Part shown: positions 8,879 through 17,316 of the stretch, piece by piece | Layout of the letters: every line of letters begins with the position of its first letter | Numbering within the stretch: the stretch's first letter is position 1 | Origin: Actinomadura sp. K4S16 | GTDB taxonomy: Bacteria; Actinomycetota; Actinomycetes; Streptosporangiales; Streptosporangiaceae | DNA length: 64,000 nucleotides | NCBI RefSeq assembly: GCF_008327685.1 | Contig: NZ_BDDE01000023.1 | Location: 124,001 to 188,000 of the forward strand | Reading direction: 5' to 3' | The notes under the pieces: model-generated | Database searches by the model: none | Told to the model about the DNA's origin: nothing | What the model saw: only the letters and a program-made list of their open reading frames with translations | Program-made: the position numbers and the translations under genes

Positions 8879-9094
8879 ATGCAACCCTCGGCGAACACCG
8901 TGAAAGCCCTGTTCATCGTCGTCGCGTTCCTGGCCGGTGGCAATGTCGGACTGCTCACCGGGATCCTGTGCGGGATGGACGGAGACTCGGTCCTGGACGC
9001 CATCAGGTACGGGGGTGCTGCCTTCGCCGGCACCGTCGTCTTCGTGTTTGGACTGTTCGGCTTCTGGTACGGCTTCCAGAACGGAGGGAAGTGA
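8879..9094 (+). CDS. Small two-helix membrane protein downstream of M-S fusion
   Basis: A 71-aa hydrophobic protein with two predicted transmembrane segments (about residues 8-31 and 42-66) separated by a short polar loop CGMDGDSVLD. It starts 15 bp after the methylase-specificity stop with GGAGAG upstream of the ATG, so it is probably in the same operon, and a hairpin follows its stop. I do not recognise the family. Small membrane proteins in defence operons are sometimes membrane-disrupting effectors; here that is only a possibility. Confidence 0.7.
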   Translation: MQPSANTVKALFIVVAFLAGGNVGLLTGILCGMDGDSVLDAIRYGGAAFAGTVVFVFGLFGFWYGFQNGGK

Positions 9095-9123
9095 CCGCGA
9101 CGAGACCGCATGTGCGACTGCCG

Positions 9124-9160
9124 GGGGCAGGAGCGGCGCGTCCCTGGCCGCCCCTGCCCC
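9124..9160. terminator. GC-rich hairpin after the defence operon
   Basis: An 11-bp stem with one mismatch (GGGGCAGGAGC pairing with GCCCCTGCCCC) around a 15-nt loop. It lies 30 bp after the small membrane gene and just before the convergent gene ending at 9194, so it can serve both strands. Confidence 0.55.
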
Positions 9161-9193
9161 GCGACACCCTCGGCTTCCCGATGAACTACCTGT

Positions 9194-9490
9194 TCACAGC
9201 GAGTCGTCCCGCATGACGTCCAGGTTCAGGAAGCGCGGGCCGTCGCTGCACAGCTCCTCCATCCGCCCGGCGAGGCGCCGGGTCTCGGGCAGGTCGCTGT
9301 TGCGCATCGCCTCCTCGTAGGACGGGAACTCGACGATGTCGACGAAGTGCGACGGGTCCTCGCGATCGTGGGTGTGCAGCTCGTGCGTCGCGGTGCGCTT
9401 GCCCTCGCTGATGCTCGCCCACTCGTCGAACAGCCCGTCCATCTCGTCCTGGCGTTCGGTGCGGTAGTCGATGATCTGTACGAAGCTCAT
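9194..9490 (-). CDS. Small dimeric alpha/beta-barrel-like protein (hypothetical)
   Basis: A 98-aa protein beginning MSFVQIIDYRTERQDEM, with HFVDIVEFPSYEEAMRNS in the middle and RFLNLDVMRDD at the end. The alternation of strands and helices and the length resemble dimeric alpha/beta-barrel proteins such as antibiotic-biosynthesis-monooxygenase-like or stress-responsive folds. I see no catalytic residues. It sits 5 bp downstream of the DUF1059 gene on the same strand, so the two form an operon. The start at ATG 9490 is the first in-frame start after the upstream stop. Confidence 0.7.
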   Translation of the reverse strand: MSFVQIIDYRTERQDEMDGLFDEWASISEGKRTATHELHTHDREDPSHFVDIVEFPSYEEAMRNSDLPETRRLAGRMEELCSDGPRFLNLDVMRDDSL

Positions 9491-9495
9491 AGGGC

Positions 9496-9690
9496 TCAAC
9501 CCCCCACCGTCGCGCGCTCGTTCTTGAGGTGGGTGCGGATCTCCTCGCGGAGCTCCGGGGTGTCGTCGTGCCCGTGGACCGAGGCGGCGTGCTCGGCGGC
9601 GGCGCGGACGACCTCGTCCTCCTCGCCGCTGATGGTGAGCGTGCAGCCCATCTCGCTCGGCATGTCCCTGCAGTCGGCCACCTTGCGCAT
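9496..9690 (-). CDS. DUF1059 small protein
   Basis: A 64-aa protein beginning MRKVADCRDMPSE, with the DUF1059 features: an early Cys (CRDMPSE...CTLTI), then AAEHAASVHG and an acidic helix ending REEIRTHLKNE. Function of the family is unknown. ATG 9690 has AGGGGGA upstream and matches the usual length; a longer start at 9738 would add an arginine-rich stretch. First gene of a two-gene operon with the following 98-aa protein. Confidence 0.85.
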   Translation of the reverse strand: MRKVADCRDMPSEMGCTLTISGEEDEVVRAAAEHAASVHGHDDTPELREEIRTHLKNERATVGG

Positions 9691-9884
9691 GCTTCCCCCT
9701 CGCCGGCCGGGCGCCCGCGCGCGAGGGGAGTCGTGCATGGCGGCGGCGCCCCGTCCGGCCGTCGTTCCCGCCGTATCGCCACATCTTCACAATCCACCTT
9801 AATCGTCGCATTTGGCCACGTCACGGGGGAGGATGTCCGACACGCGGTGTACGTTGACGCCTCCGGCGACGAGAGGGTGTGCCT

Positions 9885-10379
9885 ATGGACTGGGTCGAGT
9901 CCGGCGGGGGACCGCTGCTGGCCGCGCCCGCGTCGCAGCTCGCCCGCTGGGAGGGCTCCACCGACGACGAGGGCCCCGTCGAGACCTGGGGCGACTACGG
10001 TCGCGCCTGCGCGGTCGAGGGCTACATCGGGCTGGTCGGCGTCGGAGCCGGGCAGGGCCTCGTCCTCGGCGACGAGCCCGCCACCACGACGTACCTGCCC
10101 GACGAGCGCCTCTTCGTGCGCTGGGCGGCGGCCGACTCCGAGTCCGAGCTCGTCGACGCGGCCAGGCAGGCCGTCCACGACGTCGAGTGGGAGGAGGAGC
10201 TCGGCTGGGACGTCGACGGCCCCGTCGTCCTGTTCGACTCCGCCTGGCCGGGCGCGACCCCCGAGCCCGGCAACCACCTCAAGATCGACCTTGCCCCGGG
10301 CCCCTACCGCGTGCGCGCCGCCTACACGAAGGACGAGCGCACCTGGATGATCCTCGTCCACCTCCAGCCGGCGTCCTAA
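9885..10379 (+). CDS. Imm21-like immunity protein, orphan
   Basis: A 164-aa acidic protein resembling the Imm21 family of polymorphic-toxin immunity proteins. Landmarks are WVESGGGPLL at the N terminus, DYGRACAVEGYIGL (about 39-52), LVLGDEPATTTYLP and FVRW. Family members protect against a cognate secreted nuclease-type toxin; no toxin gene lies beside it. ATG 9885 has GAGAGGG 7 nt upstream and is preferred over GTG 9879. The stop codon overlaps the stop of the convergent WYL regulator by 2 nt. Orphan immunity genes are common in actinomycetes and may guard against neighbours; this is inference. Confidence 0.75.
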   Translation: MDWVESGGGPLLAAPASQLARWEGSTDDEGPVETWGDYGRACAVEGYIGLVGVGAGQGLVLGDEPATTTYLPDERLFVRWAAADSESELVDAARQAVHDVEWEEELGWDVDGPVVLFDSAWPGATPEPGNHLKIDLAPGPYRVRAAYTKDERTWMILVHLQPAS

Positions 10380-11329
10380 CGGGCCATCGCCGCCAGGCGC
10401 CGGGCGAGCCGCGCGGCGGCCTCCCGCAGCTCCGCGGGCTCCAGCACCTCCACTCCGAAGCCCAGCCTGGCCACGTGCAGGGCGAGGGAGTCGAGGTCCG
10501 CCGCGCCGACGATGAGGACGCACCAGCCTTCGCGATCGTCCTCGACCCGTCCCACCTGGGGAGGGACCAGCTCCCGGACCCGGTCGGGAGGGGCGTGCAC
10601 CCGGATCCGCGCGAGATGCCGGTACGGGGCCTCGGTCACGGCCCGCTGCACGTAGGCGACCGGGTCGGGATGCTCCCTCGGCCGGAACCGCCAGGTCGTC
10701 GCCGCGGCCTCGCGCATCCGGTCCAGCCGGAAGGTGCGCCAGCCGTCGCGGTCGACGTCCCACGCCATCAGGTACCAGCGGCGTCCGGTGGCGACCATCC
10801 GCACCGGCTCCACCGTGCGCTCGCTCTCCCCGCCGCCGCGCCGGGGGTAGCGGAACCGCACCCGGACCTCGTCGCGGCACGCCCGCGCGAGCGTCACCAG
10901 CAGCTCCGCGTCGATCTCGACGCCCGGCCCGACGAGGGTCTCGGTGGCGCCGTGCACCGCCCGCACCTCGGCGCGCAGCCGGGGCGGCATCACCTGGTCG
11001 AGCTTCGCCAGCGCCCGCAGCGCCGCCTCGCCCGCCCCGGCGACCGTGCCTCCCGACGCCATCCGCAGGGACACCGCCGTCGCGATCGCCTCCTCGTCGT
11101 CGAGGAGCAGCGGCGGCAGCCGGGTGCCCGCGCCCAGCCGGTACCCGCCGCCCACGCCCGCCGTCGCGTGCACCGGGTACCCGAGCGCGCGCAGCCGCTC
11201 CACGTCGCGCCGCACCGAACGGTCGGTGACGCCCAACTCGGCGGCGAGAGCGTCGGCGGTCCAGGACGCCCGCCGCTGGAGCAGCGCCAGCAGCCGCAGG
11301 ACCCGCTCAGTCGTCCCCTCCACGCTCAC
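10376..11329 (-). CDS. YafY/DeoR-type HTH regulator with WYL domain
   Basis: A 317-aa transcriptional regulator. Residues 5-65 form the winged helix (ERVLRLLALLQRR, then LGVTDRSVRRDVERLRALG), followed by a GGYRLG strand. The WYL domain is seen around residues 140-210 with RRWYLMAWDVDRDGWRTFRLDRM, and a C-terminal WCX-like extension completes the family length. WYL domains bind nucleic acids or nucleotides. GTG 11329 is taken as start; GTG 11323 is an alternative. It is divergent from the DinB gene with only 61 bp between, so it likely controls the DinB-VOC operon and itself. Confidence 0.9.
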   Translation of the reverse strand: MSVEGTTERVLRLLALLQRRASWTADALAAELGVTDRSVRRDVERLRALGYPVHATAGVGGGYRLGAGTRLPPLLLDDEEAIATAVSLRMASGGTVAGAGEAALRALAKLDQVMPPRLRAEVRAVHGATETLVGPGVEIDAELLVTLARACRDEVRVRFRYPRRGGGESERTVEPVRMVATGRRWYLMAWDVDRDGWRTFRLDRMREAAATTWRFRPREHPDPVAYVQRAVTEAPYRHLARIRVHAPPDRVRELVPPQVGRVEDDREGWCVLIVGAADLDSLALHVARLGFGVEVLEPAELREAAARLARRLAAMAR

Positions 11330-11390
11330 GCGTGCATCGTCCCACGAATCGCGGACCGTAGCTGTCCGCGATCGCCGCCACACTGGCCCC

Positions 11391-11960
11391 ATGACCGACA
11401 CCTGGAATCCGCTGCTCCGGGAGCAGATCACCTGGCACTGGGACAACCAGCTGCGTCCTCGGATCAGCGGCCTCACCGACGACGAGTACTTCTGGGAGCC
11501 CGCGCCCGGCTGCTGGAGCCTGCGCCCGCGTGGCACCGGCACCGCGCCCGTGCAGGTCGGTGCCGGTGCGATGACCATCGACTTCGCGATGACGCGGCCC
11601 GACCCGGCACCGCTCACCACGATCGCCTGGCGGCTCGCACACGTGATCGTCGGTGTGCTGGCGGTGCGCAGTGCCGCCCACCTCGGGCGCGCGCCCACCG
11701 ACTACCAGGCGTTCGAGTACGCCGCGACGGCGGACGAGGCGCTGGCCCAGCTCGACGCGGAGTACGCGACATGGCTGGCCGGGGTCGAATCCCTGGGCGA
11801 GACCGGCCTGGCCCGCCCGTGCGGCGAGGCCGAGGGGCCGTACGCCGAACGTCCCCTGGCGGCGCTGGTCCTGCACATCCACCGGGAGCTGATCCACCAC
11901 CTCTCCGAGGTGTGCCTGCTCCGCGACCTCTACCTGCACACTCACAAGGAGGCGAGCTGA
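11391..11960 (+). CDS. DinB superfamily protein
   Basis: A 189-aa four-helix-bundle protein of the DinB/mycothiol-dependent-enzyme type. It begins MTDTWNPLLREQITWHWDNQLRPRI, written here as two parts: MTDTWNPLLREQ and ITWHWDNQLRP. It has GCWSLRPR, the mid-helix TIAWRLAHVIVGV and the C-terminal LHIHRELIHHLSEV. The conserved His residues in the last two motifs fit the metal triad of DinB proteins. Substrate is unknown. It is followed after 1 bp by a VOC gene and is divergent from a WYL regulator. Confidence 0.88.
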   Translation: MTDTWNPLLREQITWHWDNQLRPRISGLTDDEYFWEPAPGCWSLRPRGTGTAPVQVGAGAMTIDFAMTRPDPAPLTTIAWRLAHVIVGVLAVRSAAHLGRAPTDYQAFEYAATADEALAQLDAEYATWLAGVESLGETGLARPCGEAEGPYAERPLAALVLHIHRELIHHLSEVCLLRDLYLHTHKEAS

Positions 11961-11961
11961 C

Positions 11962-12399
11962 ATGGCCCGCGACGTCCAGATCACCTTCGACTGCGCCGAC
12001 CCGGCCGCCCTGGCGGCCTTCTGGGCCGAGGCCCTCGGCTACCGGCTGCAGGACCCGCCTGGCGGTTTCGCCTCGTGGGACGACGCCCTGGAGGCGATGG
12101 GCGTCCCGCCCGAGAACCGCAACGACGCCTCGGCGGTGGTCGACCCCGAGGGCGCCGGGCCCCGGCTGTTCTTCCAGCGCGTCCCGGAGGGCAAGCAGGC
12201 CAAGAACCGCGTGCACCTCGACGTGCGAGCCGCGCCCGGCCTCGACGGCGACGCGAGGATGGCGGCCCTGGAGGCCGAGGCCGAGCGCCTCGTCGCCCGC
12301 GGCGCCACCCGCCTCCAGCGCCACGACCCGGAGCCCCCGCTGGGGGCCGGCCACATCGTGATGACCGACCCCGAAGGCAACGAGTTCTGCCTCGACTGA
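11962..12399 (+). CDS. VOC family protein (glyoxalase-like)
   Basis: A 145-aa vicinal-oxygen-chelate fold protein. It starts with ITFDCADPAALAAFWAEALGY, shown in part as DCADPAALAAFWAEALGY, has RLFFQRVPEGK and KNRVHLDV (about 73-80) in the middle, and ends in DPEGNEFCLD. The His of RVHLDV and the Glu of GNEFC are the usual metal ligands. The ATG follows the DinB stop by one base, so the two are co-translated. The enzyme activity cannot be assigned; such proteins are often annotated as glyoxalase/bleomycin-resistance-like. Confidence 0.88.
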   Translation: MARDVQITFDCADPAALAAFWAEALGYRLQDPPGGFASWDDALEAMGVPPENRNDASAVVDPEGAGPRLFFQRVPEGKQAKNRVHLDVRAAPGLDGDARMAALEAEAERLVARGATRLQRHDPEPPLGAGHIVMTDPEGNEFCLD

Positions 12400-12585
12400 C
12401 GCCCCGATGGCGGGCTCGACCTCGTCTGAGAGACCCGGAGCCGCCGCGCCCGTCCGCCCGCTTTCGCGGTATGCGGTACATCATCGCGCAGTTCCCGGAC
12501 AGGTTCCGCGGCTCCGCCGAAGGAGGCCGGGCCGGGTAGCCGACGTGCCGGGGCGTCCCGCATCGCCATGGCGCATCATGGTGCG

Positions 12586-14178
12586 ATGCGGTCTTGGTGG
12601 GGTTGGGGAAATCTGCGGGACGCGGTCGCGGGCGCGGAGCGGGCGGCGCTGGTCGAGCGGGTGGCGGCGCTGCTCCCCGGCGCCGAACTGCTCGACCACG
12701 AGCCCCCGGCGATCGGCGACCTGGACCTGCGCCCCCCGCGGATCGCCGCGCCCCCGTCGCTGGCCGCCCTCTGTTCGGACGACCCGTCCGACCGGCTCGG
12801 CCACGCGCGCGGCAAGGCGTTCCGGGACGTCGTCCGCAACCTGCTGGGCGACGTGGGCGAGGTCCCCGATCTGGTGTTGAGGCCACGCACCGAACGCGAC
12901 GTGGTCGACGTCCTGGACTGGTGCACCGGCGCGGGGATCGCCGTCATCCCCTACGGCGGCGGCAGTTCGGTCGTCGGGGGCGTCGAGCCGCGCTTCGCCG
13001 GGCCCGCGATCAGCCTCGACCTGGGCCGCCTCGCCGACGTCCTCGACATCGACGCCACCGCCAGGGCGGCCCGGATCCAGGCGGGCGTCTACGGCCCGGC
13101 GCTGGAGGACCGGCTGCGGCCGCACGGACTGACCCTGCGGCATTTCCCCCAATCCTTCGAGTTCTCCACGCTCGGCGGCTGGCTCGCCACCCGCGCGGGC
13201 GGCCACTACGCCACCGTGCTCACCCACATCGACGACCTGGTCGAATCCCTGCGGGTGGTGACCCCCGTGGGAGTGAGCGAGTCGCTGCGGCTGCCCGGCT
13301 CGGGCGCGGGCCCGTCCCACGACCGGCTGTTCCTGGGCTCCGAGGGGACCCTGGGCGTCATCACCGAAGCGTGGATGCGCCTGCAGGAACGGCCCCGCTG
13401 GCGCGCGGGAGCGTCCGTCCTCTTCGACGACTACGACGACGCCGTGGCCGCGACCCGGGCCTTGGCGCAGTCCGGCCTGAACCCGGCGAACTGCCGCCTG
13501 CTCGATCCCATGGAGGCCCTGCTGAACGCAGGCACCGACGCACCGGGCGGGGTGCTCGTGCTGGGCTTCGAATCAGCCGACCACCCGGTCGACGCGTCAC
13601 TGGAACGGGCACTGGAGTTGTGCCGCGACCACGGCGGCGACCCGCAGCCCCGCTCGAAGCGCGACGCGTCCGACACCTGGCGCACCGCGTTCCTGCGCAT
13701 GCCCTACCAGCGCGACGCCCTCGCCGCCCACGGCATGATCGTCGAGACCTTCGAGACGGCCTGCACCTGGAGCGCCTTCCCCGCCCTGCGCGCGGCGGTC
13801 CTTTCGACAGCGCAGCAGGCCATGCGCGCGGTCGGCGCCGAAGGCGTGGTGACCTGCCGCTTCACCCACGTCTACCCGGACGGCCCGGCCCCCTACTTCG
13901 GTGTCTACGCGTCCGGCCGCTGGGGCTCCACGGTGACCCAGTGGGACGAGATCAAAACCGCGGTATCCGACGTCCTCTCCGCCCACAACGCCACCATCAC
14001 CCACCACCACGCCGTCGGCCGAGACCACCGCCCCTGGTACGACCGCCAGCGCCCGGCCCCCTTCGCCGCCGCCCTCCACGCCGTCAAATCCACCCTCGAC
14101 CCGTCCGCAATCCTCAACCCCGGCGTCCTGCTGGCTCCCGACGCCGCACCGCCCACGGGGACGAACGGGGGACTGTAA
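12586..14178 (+). CDS. FAD-binding oxidase, alkyl-DHAP synthase-like
   Basis: A 530-aa flavoenzyme of the VAO/PCMH type. The N-terminal WWGWG signature, the PP-loop IPYGGGSSVVGGVEP (about 121-135), DLGRL and the substrate-domain strings LRHFPQSFEFSTLGGW and GSEGTLGVITEAW match the alkyldihydroxyacetonephosphate synthase branch. The C terminus has THHHAVGRDH and LDPSAILNPGVL, standard for the family. True AGPS makes ether lipids; in actinomycetes the substrate is not established, so glycolate/lactate-type oxidation is also possible. The start is the ATG next to WWGWG. The Ser/Thr kinase follows after 9 bp. Confidence 0.88.
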   Translation: MRSWWGWGNLRDAVAGAERAALVERVAALLPGAELLDHEPPAIGDLDLRPPRIAAPPSLAALCSDDPSDRLGHARGKAFRDVVRNLLGDVGEVPDLVLRPRTERDVVDVLDWCTGAGIAVIPYGGGSSVVGGVEPRFAGPAISLDLGRLADVLDIDATARAARIQAGVYGPALEDRLRPHGLTLRHFPQSFEFSTLGGWLATRAGGHYATVLTHIDDLVESLRVVTPVGVSESLRLPGSGAGPSHDRLFLGSEGTLGVITEAWMRLQERPRWRAGASVLFDDYDDAVAATRALAQSGLNPANCRLLDPMEALLNAGTDAPGGVLVLGFESADHPVDASLERALELCRDHGGDPQPRSKRDASDTWRTAFLRMPYQRDALAAHGMIVETFETACTWSAFPALRAAVLSTAQQAMRAVGAEGVVTCRFTHVYPDGPAPYFGVYASGRWGSTVTQWDEIKTAVSDVLSAHNATITHHHAVGRDHRPWYDRQRPAPFAAALHAVKSTLDPSAILNPGVLLAPDAAPPTGTNGGL

Positions 14179-14187
14179 AGTCCGATC

Positions 14188-15735
14188 ATGGGCTGGGACG
14201 GCGATGGCGTGCTGGCGGGCCGGTACCAGAACCTGGGGCTCATCGGGCAGGGCGGGATGGGATCGGTGTGGCGGGCCTACGACCCCGAGCTGGGCCGAGA
14301 GGTCGCCATCAAGGAACTGCGAATCGCCGAGCAGGTCACCGAGCAGGAACGCTCCGTCTGGTACGCGCGGACGGAACGGGAGGCCCGGGCCGCCGCCCGG
14401 CTGAGGCATCCCGGCATCGTCACGGTCTACGACCGGGTGATGGGCGAGGACGGCCGCCCGTGGATAGTGATGGAACTGATCCGGGGGCGGTCGCTGGGGG
14501 CCCTGCTGGCGGAGCAGGGCAGGCTCCCCGCGCGCCAGGCCGCCGCGATCGGGCTGGCGGTGCTGGACGCGCTGTCGGCCGCGCACGCACAGGGCATCGT
14601 CCACCGCGACGTCAAACCGGCCAACGTGCTGCTGGAAGGCGACCGGGTCGTCCTCACCGACTTCGGCATCGCGGCGGTGGAAGGCGACGCGACCCTCATA
14701 CGCTCGGGCGCGGTACTGGGCACACCCGCCTACATGTCCCCGGAACAGGTGCACGGCGAGCCCGCCACCCCCGCCTCGGACCTGTGGGCGCTCGGCGCCA
14801 CCCTCTACGCGGCTGTGGAGGGACGCCCACCGTTCACCGCCCCCACCCACGGCGCTCTGTTCATCGCCATCGCCACCCAGGAACCCGACCCGCCCCAGTG
14901 CGGTGGACCGCTCGCACAGCTCCTGAACGGCCTGCTCCGCAAGAACCCCGCCGACCGGCCGTCTCCCGCGCAGGCCCGCGAACTGCTCAATGCCGTCGCT
15001 GACGAGGGCGCACGACCTCCCGCCCTGGATCGGCCGTCCGCCCCAGGGCCCGAGACCCGCATCGACACCGCACCGGGCGGTGCTCGTGACCATCCGGTCG
15101 CGGTTCGGGGCGCTCTCACCGCCGCCTGGGTGGCCGTCGCCGCCGTCGTGCTGCTGCCACGCGACTTCGCCGACCCCATCGGCCTGATGATCCTCCTGGA
15201 CGAAGGCCCGCATTGGCTGGGAGGAGTCCTGGCGTTGGCGGTCCTCCTCTCTTTCGGACTGTGGAACCTCACGCACAGGCCGGGGCTCACCCTCGCGGCC
15301 GTCGCCGTGCTCGACCTGCTGCTCTCCTTGGCCGCCCCGAGTTCCTACGACGCGGTCGTGATCAGTGAACTGGGCGAGGGGGACGCCCCCGACATCGGGG
15401 TGGGAACGATCTTGGCCTGGCTCGCGGGCGCGGTCGCGCTCATGTTCGCGTTCGCGGGGGTGAACAAGCCGCTGATCGAGCGGCCGGCCCGCGCCGGACA
15501 CCGTCACGCATTGCTCAGGACCGTCGTCATCATCGAAGGCGCCGCGGCAGTGATGTGGCTGCCGTTCGCCTTCTTGGCCTGGGGAATGGAAATGGACGCG
15601 GACATGAGCAGGCACGTCGGCTCCGACGCCCGTGCCTGGGCCCTCGTAGGCTCTCTCGGCTTCGTGCTCGTCGCGTGGATCACCACTCAGACCGTTCTTC
15701 GGCAGAGCCACCGCAGGACCGATCCCGTCCGGTGA
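14188..15735 (+). CDS. Ser/Thr protein kinase with multi-spanning C-terminal membrane domain
   Basis: A 515-aa PknB-type kinase. The glycine loop GQGGMGSV is at 20-27, the ATP-anchoring lysine is K42 (VAIKEL), the catalytic loop HRDVKPAN is at 139-146 and the magnesium DFG at 158-160, followed by GTPAYMSPEQ. The kinase fold ends near residue 270. A short linker leads to about six hydrophobic segments (roughly residues 295-500), instead of the usual single helix plus extracellular PASTA or sensor domain. It probably senses something within or across the membrane. It starts 9 bp after the flavoenzyme gene with no clear promoter between, so co-transcription is likely. Confidence 0.92.
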   Translation: MGWDGDGVLAGRYQNLGLIGQGGMGSVWRAYDPELGREVAIKELRIAEQVTEQERSVWYARTEREARAAARLRHPGIVTVYDRVMGEDGRPWIVMELIRGRSLGALLAEQGRLPARQAAAIGLAVLDALSAAHAQGIVHRDVKPANVLLEGDRVVLTDFGIAAVEGDATLIRSGAVLGTPAYMSPEQVHGEPATPASDLWALGATLYAAVEGRPPFTAPTHGALFIAIATQEPDPPQCGGPLAQLLNGLLRKNPADRPSPAQARELLNAVADEGARPPALDRPSAPGPETRIDTAPGGARDHPVAVRGALTAAWVAVAAVVLLPRDFADPIGLMILLDEGPHWLGGVLALAVLLSFGLWNLTHRPGLTLAAVAVLDLLLSLAAPSSYDAVVISELGEGDAPDIGVGTILAWLAGAVALMFAFAGVNKPLIERPARAGHRHALLRTVVIIEGAAAVMWLPFAFLAWGMEMDADMSRHVGSDARAWALVGSLGFVLVAWITTQTVLRQSHRRTDPVR

Positions 15736-15912
15736 CCTGGACGCTCCAGATGCCCTGGAGGCTCGTCCGACATGCCCGCGAAGGAGACTTGACGGTCTAA
15801 GTCGGATTGGTCCAGTCTCTCGGAGGTAAGTCGGCGCCAGCACCCCGCAGGCATCTGGACACCGTTCGGCACCGGCGTCGCATTCGTCCGGCAGTCGAAA
15901 GGGCTGACACGC

Positions 15913-17307
15913 GTGGGTGTCGACCGCACCGGCAACACCTCTGACAGCGGTACCGAGAACGTCGAGAAGCCGCCCGCCCAGGACAGGGTATGGCGCCGCC
16001 CTGTCGATCAACCGGGCTCACCCGGACAGCCGTCCCGCCTCGCAAGCCTGGCAGCCGCCCGCGAAGCCCAAATCCAGCGGCGTGACGAGAAGCTCAGAGC
16101 AGAAGCGGAGAAGGAAACCTCGAAAGATGGCGAGCCTCAGGCCGCCGCGCCGGGGAAGGACGCAGAACAGAAGACGGACGAGTCTTCGGTCGAGACCGAC
16201 GACGCCGTCACAAGTGAAGAGCGCGGGGGTACGGAGCGGCCTGAGGAAATCGCGGACGAGGACGCCGAGGACGAGCCCGACGATGCTCGCGATAAGGATG
16301 CCCCGCCGGAGCCCGAAGACGAGCCGAAGAACTCCTCGGGGAGTGACCGCTGGGAGGAGCTCGAAGACCGCGGGGCATCCGGCGAGGCGGCAAGCCGGCC
16401 CACCGAGACCGGTTCGACGGAGCCGCAGGATGAATCGGCTGGTCGGGACGAACTCTCCTCTGAGGGACAGAAGGACGCGGCCGACGCCGAGACCACCGAT
16501 GCCGAGTCGGCAGAGAGCGGTGACGCGTGGCGCGAACATGTCGACGATATGAGAGCCAAGTGGGCCGACCTCGAAGCGGAACGGACTCCTGACAGACCGC
16601 CGGAAAAGAACGACGAAGGTGAGGACCTCCAGGGGGAAGGCACGAGCGAGGAGAGCGGAGAAGATCCCGGGGACGAACCCGGCTCTTGGCGCGGGGACGA
16701 CGATCAGTATCTGAACTATGAAGAGAACTACGCGGCGGGTCGCGCCTTCGAGCGTGTGCGAGACCAGGAAGTCGACGTCACCGATAAAATTAAGATCGGC
16801 GAGACGGAGGTGGCTGACGCCGAACTGGTCGGGCTTGAGTACCGGATCAAGGGTGAGGACAGGTTCAAGGAGAAGGTCGCAGAAACCCTTGCGGCAGAGT
16901 TGCGGGAAGATCCGACGCGCGCCGCCGAGTCGATCCCTGACGCTCTGCGATACACGTACCAACTACCCGCTGATAAATACGTACAAGGTTATCGTGAGAT
17001 CACTGAAAAGCTTGAGGGTGACGGCTATCAGATGGTCTTCAGTCGAAATTCGTGGGATACTCCGGTGTACAAGGGGGTCAATACCCGCTGGAAGACCTCA
17101 GGTGGGCAGCTCTTTGAAGTGCAGTTCCATACTCCGGAGAGCTTTGAGGCCAAGCAGTTGACGCATGCGGCTTATGAGCGTAGGAGAAGCCCGGGGGTCG
17201 GTGTGCTCGAAGCGGAGAAGCTCGACGATTTTCAGCGTGAGGTCTCCGCGGGAATACCGATACCGAAGAACATTTCGGACATAGTGAGCTTTCGCAGAGA
17301 GGAATGA
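15913..17307 (+). CDS. Candidate polymorphic toxin: acidic linker plus RelA/SpoT-like C-terminal domain
   Basis: A 464-aa protein. Residues 1-270 are a low-complexity acidic region (Glu, Asp, Pro, Ser) with no signal peptide or membrane segment. The folded C-terminal domain has DALRYTYQL (343-351), YKGVN (386-390), LFEVQFHT (400-407) and THAAYERRR (418-426). This order resembles the (p)ppGpp synthetase fold, where the matching pieces are DIxGIRI, YRSLH and EVQIRT. I infer a nucleotide pyrophosphokinase-type toxin, comparable with toxic small alarmone synthetases, but the assignment is from motif spacing only. The C-terminal part is visibly AT-richer than its surroundings, a sign of transfer. 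An immunity-like gene follows after 9 bp. Start GTG 15913 has only a weak ribosome site. Confidence 0.7.
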   Translation: MGVDRTGNTSDSGTENVEKPPAQDRVWRRPVDQPGSPGQPSRLASLAAAREAQIQRRDEKLRAEAEKETSKDGEPQAAAPGKDAEQKTDESSVETDDAVTSEERGGTERPEEIADEDAEDEPDDARDKDAPPEPEDEPKNSSGSDRWEELEDRGASGEAASRPTETGSTEPQDESAGRDELSSEGQKDAADAETTDAESAESGDAWREHVDDMRAKWADLEAERTPDRPPEKNDEGEDLQGEGTSEESGEDPGDEPGSWRGDDDQYLNYEENYAAGRAFERVRDQEVDVTDKIKIGETEVADAELVGLEYRIKGEDRFKEKVAETLAAELREDPTRAAESIPDALRYTYQLPADKYVQGYREITEKLEGDGYQMVFSRNSWDTPVYKGVNTRWKTSGGQLFEVQFHTPESFEAKQLTHAAYERRRSPGVGVLEAEKLDDFQREVSAGIPIPKNISDIVSFRREE

Positions 17308-17316
17308 CGCGACGAG

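Noticed and set aside
12594-15002. A plus-strand frame of about 800 codons rich in Arg/Pro/Gly
   Set aside because: Out of frame with the flavoenzyme and kinase genes and without recognisable domains.
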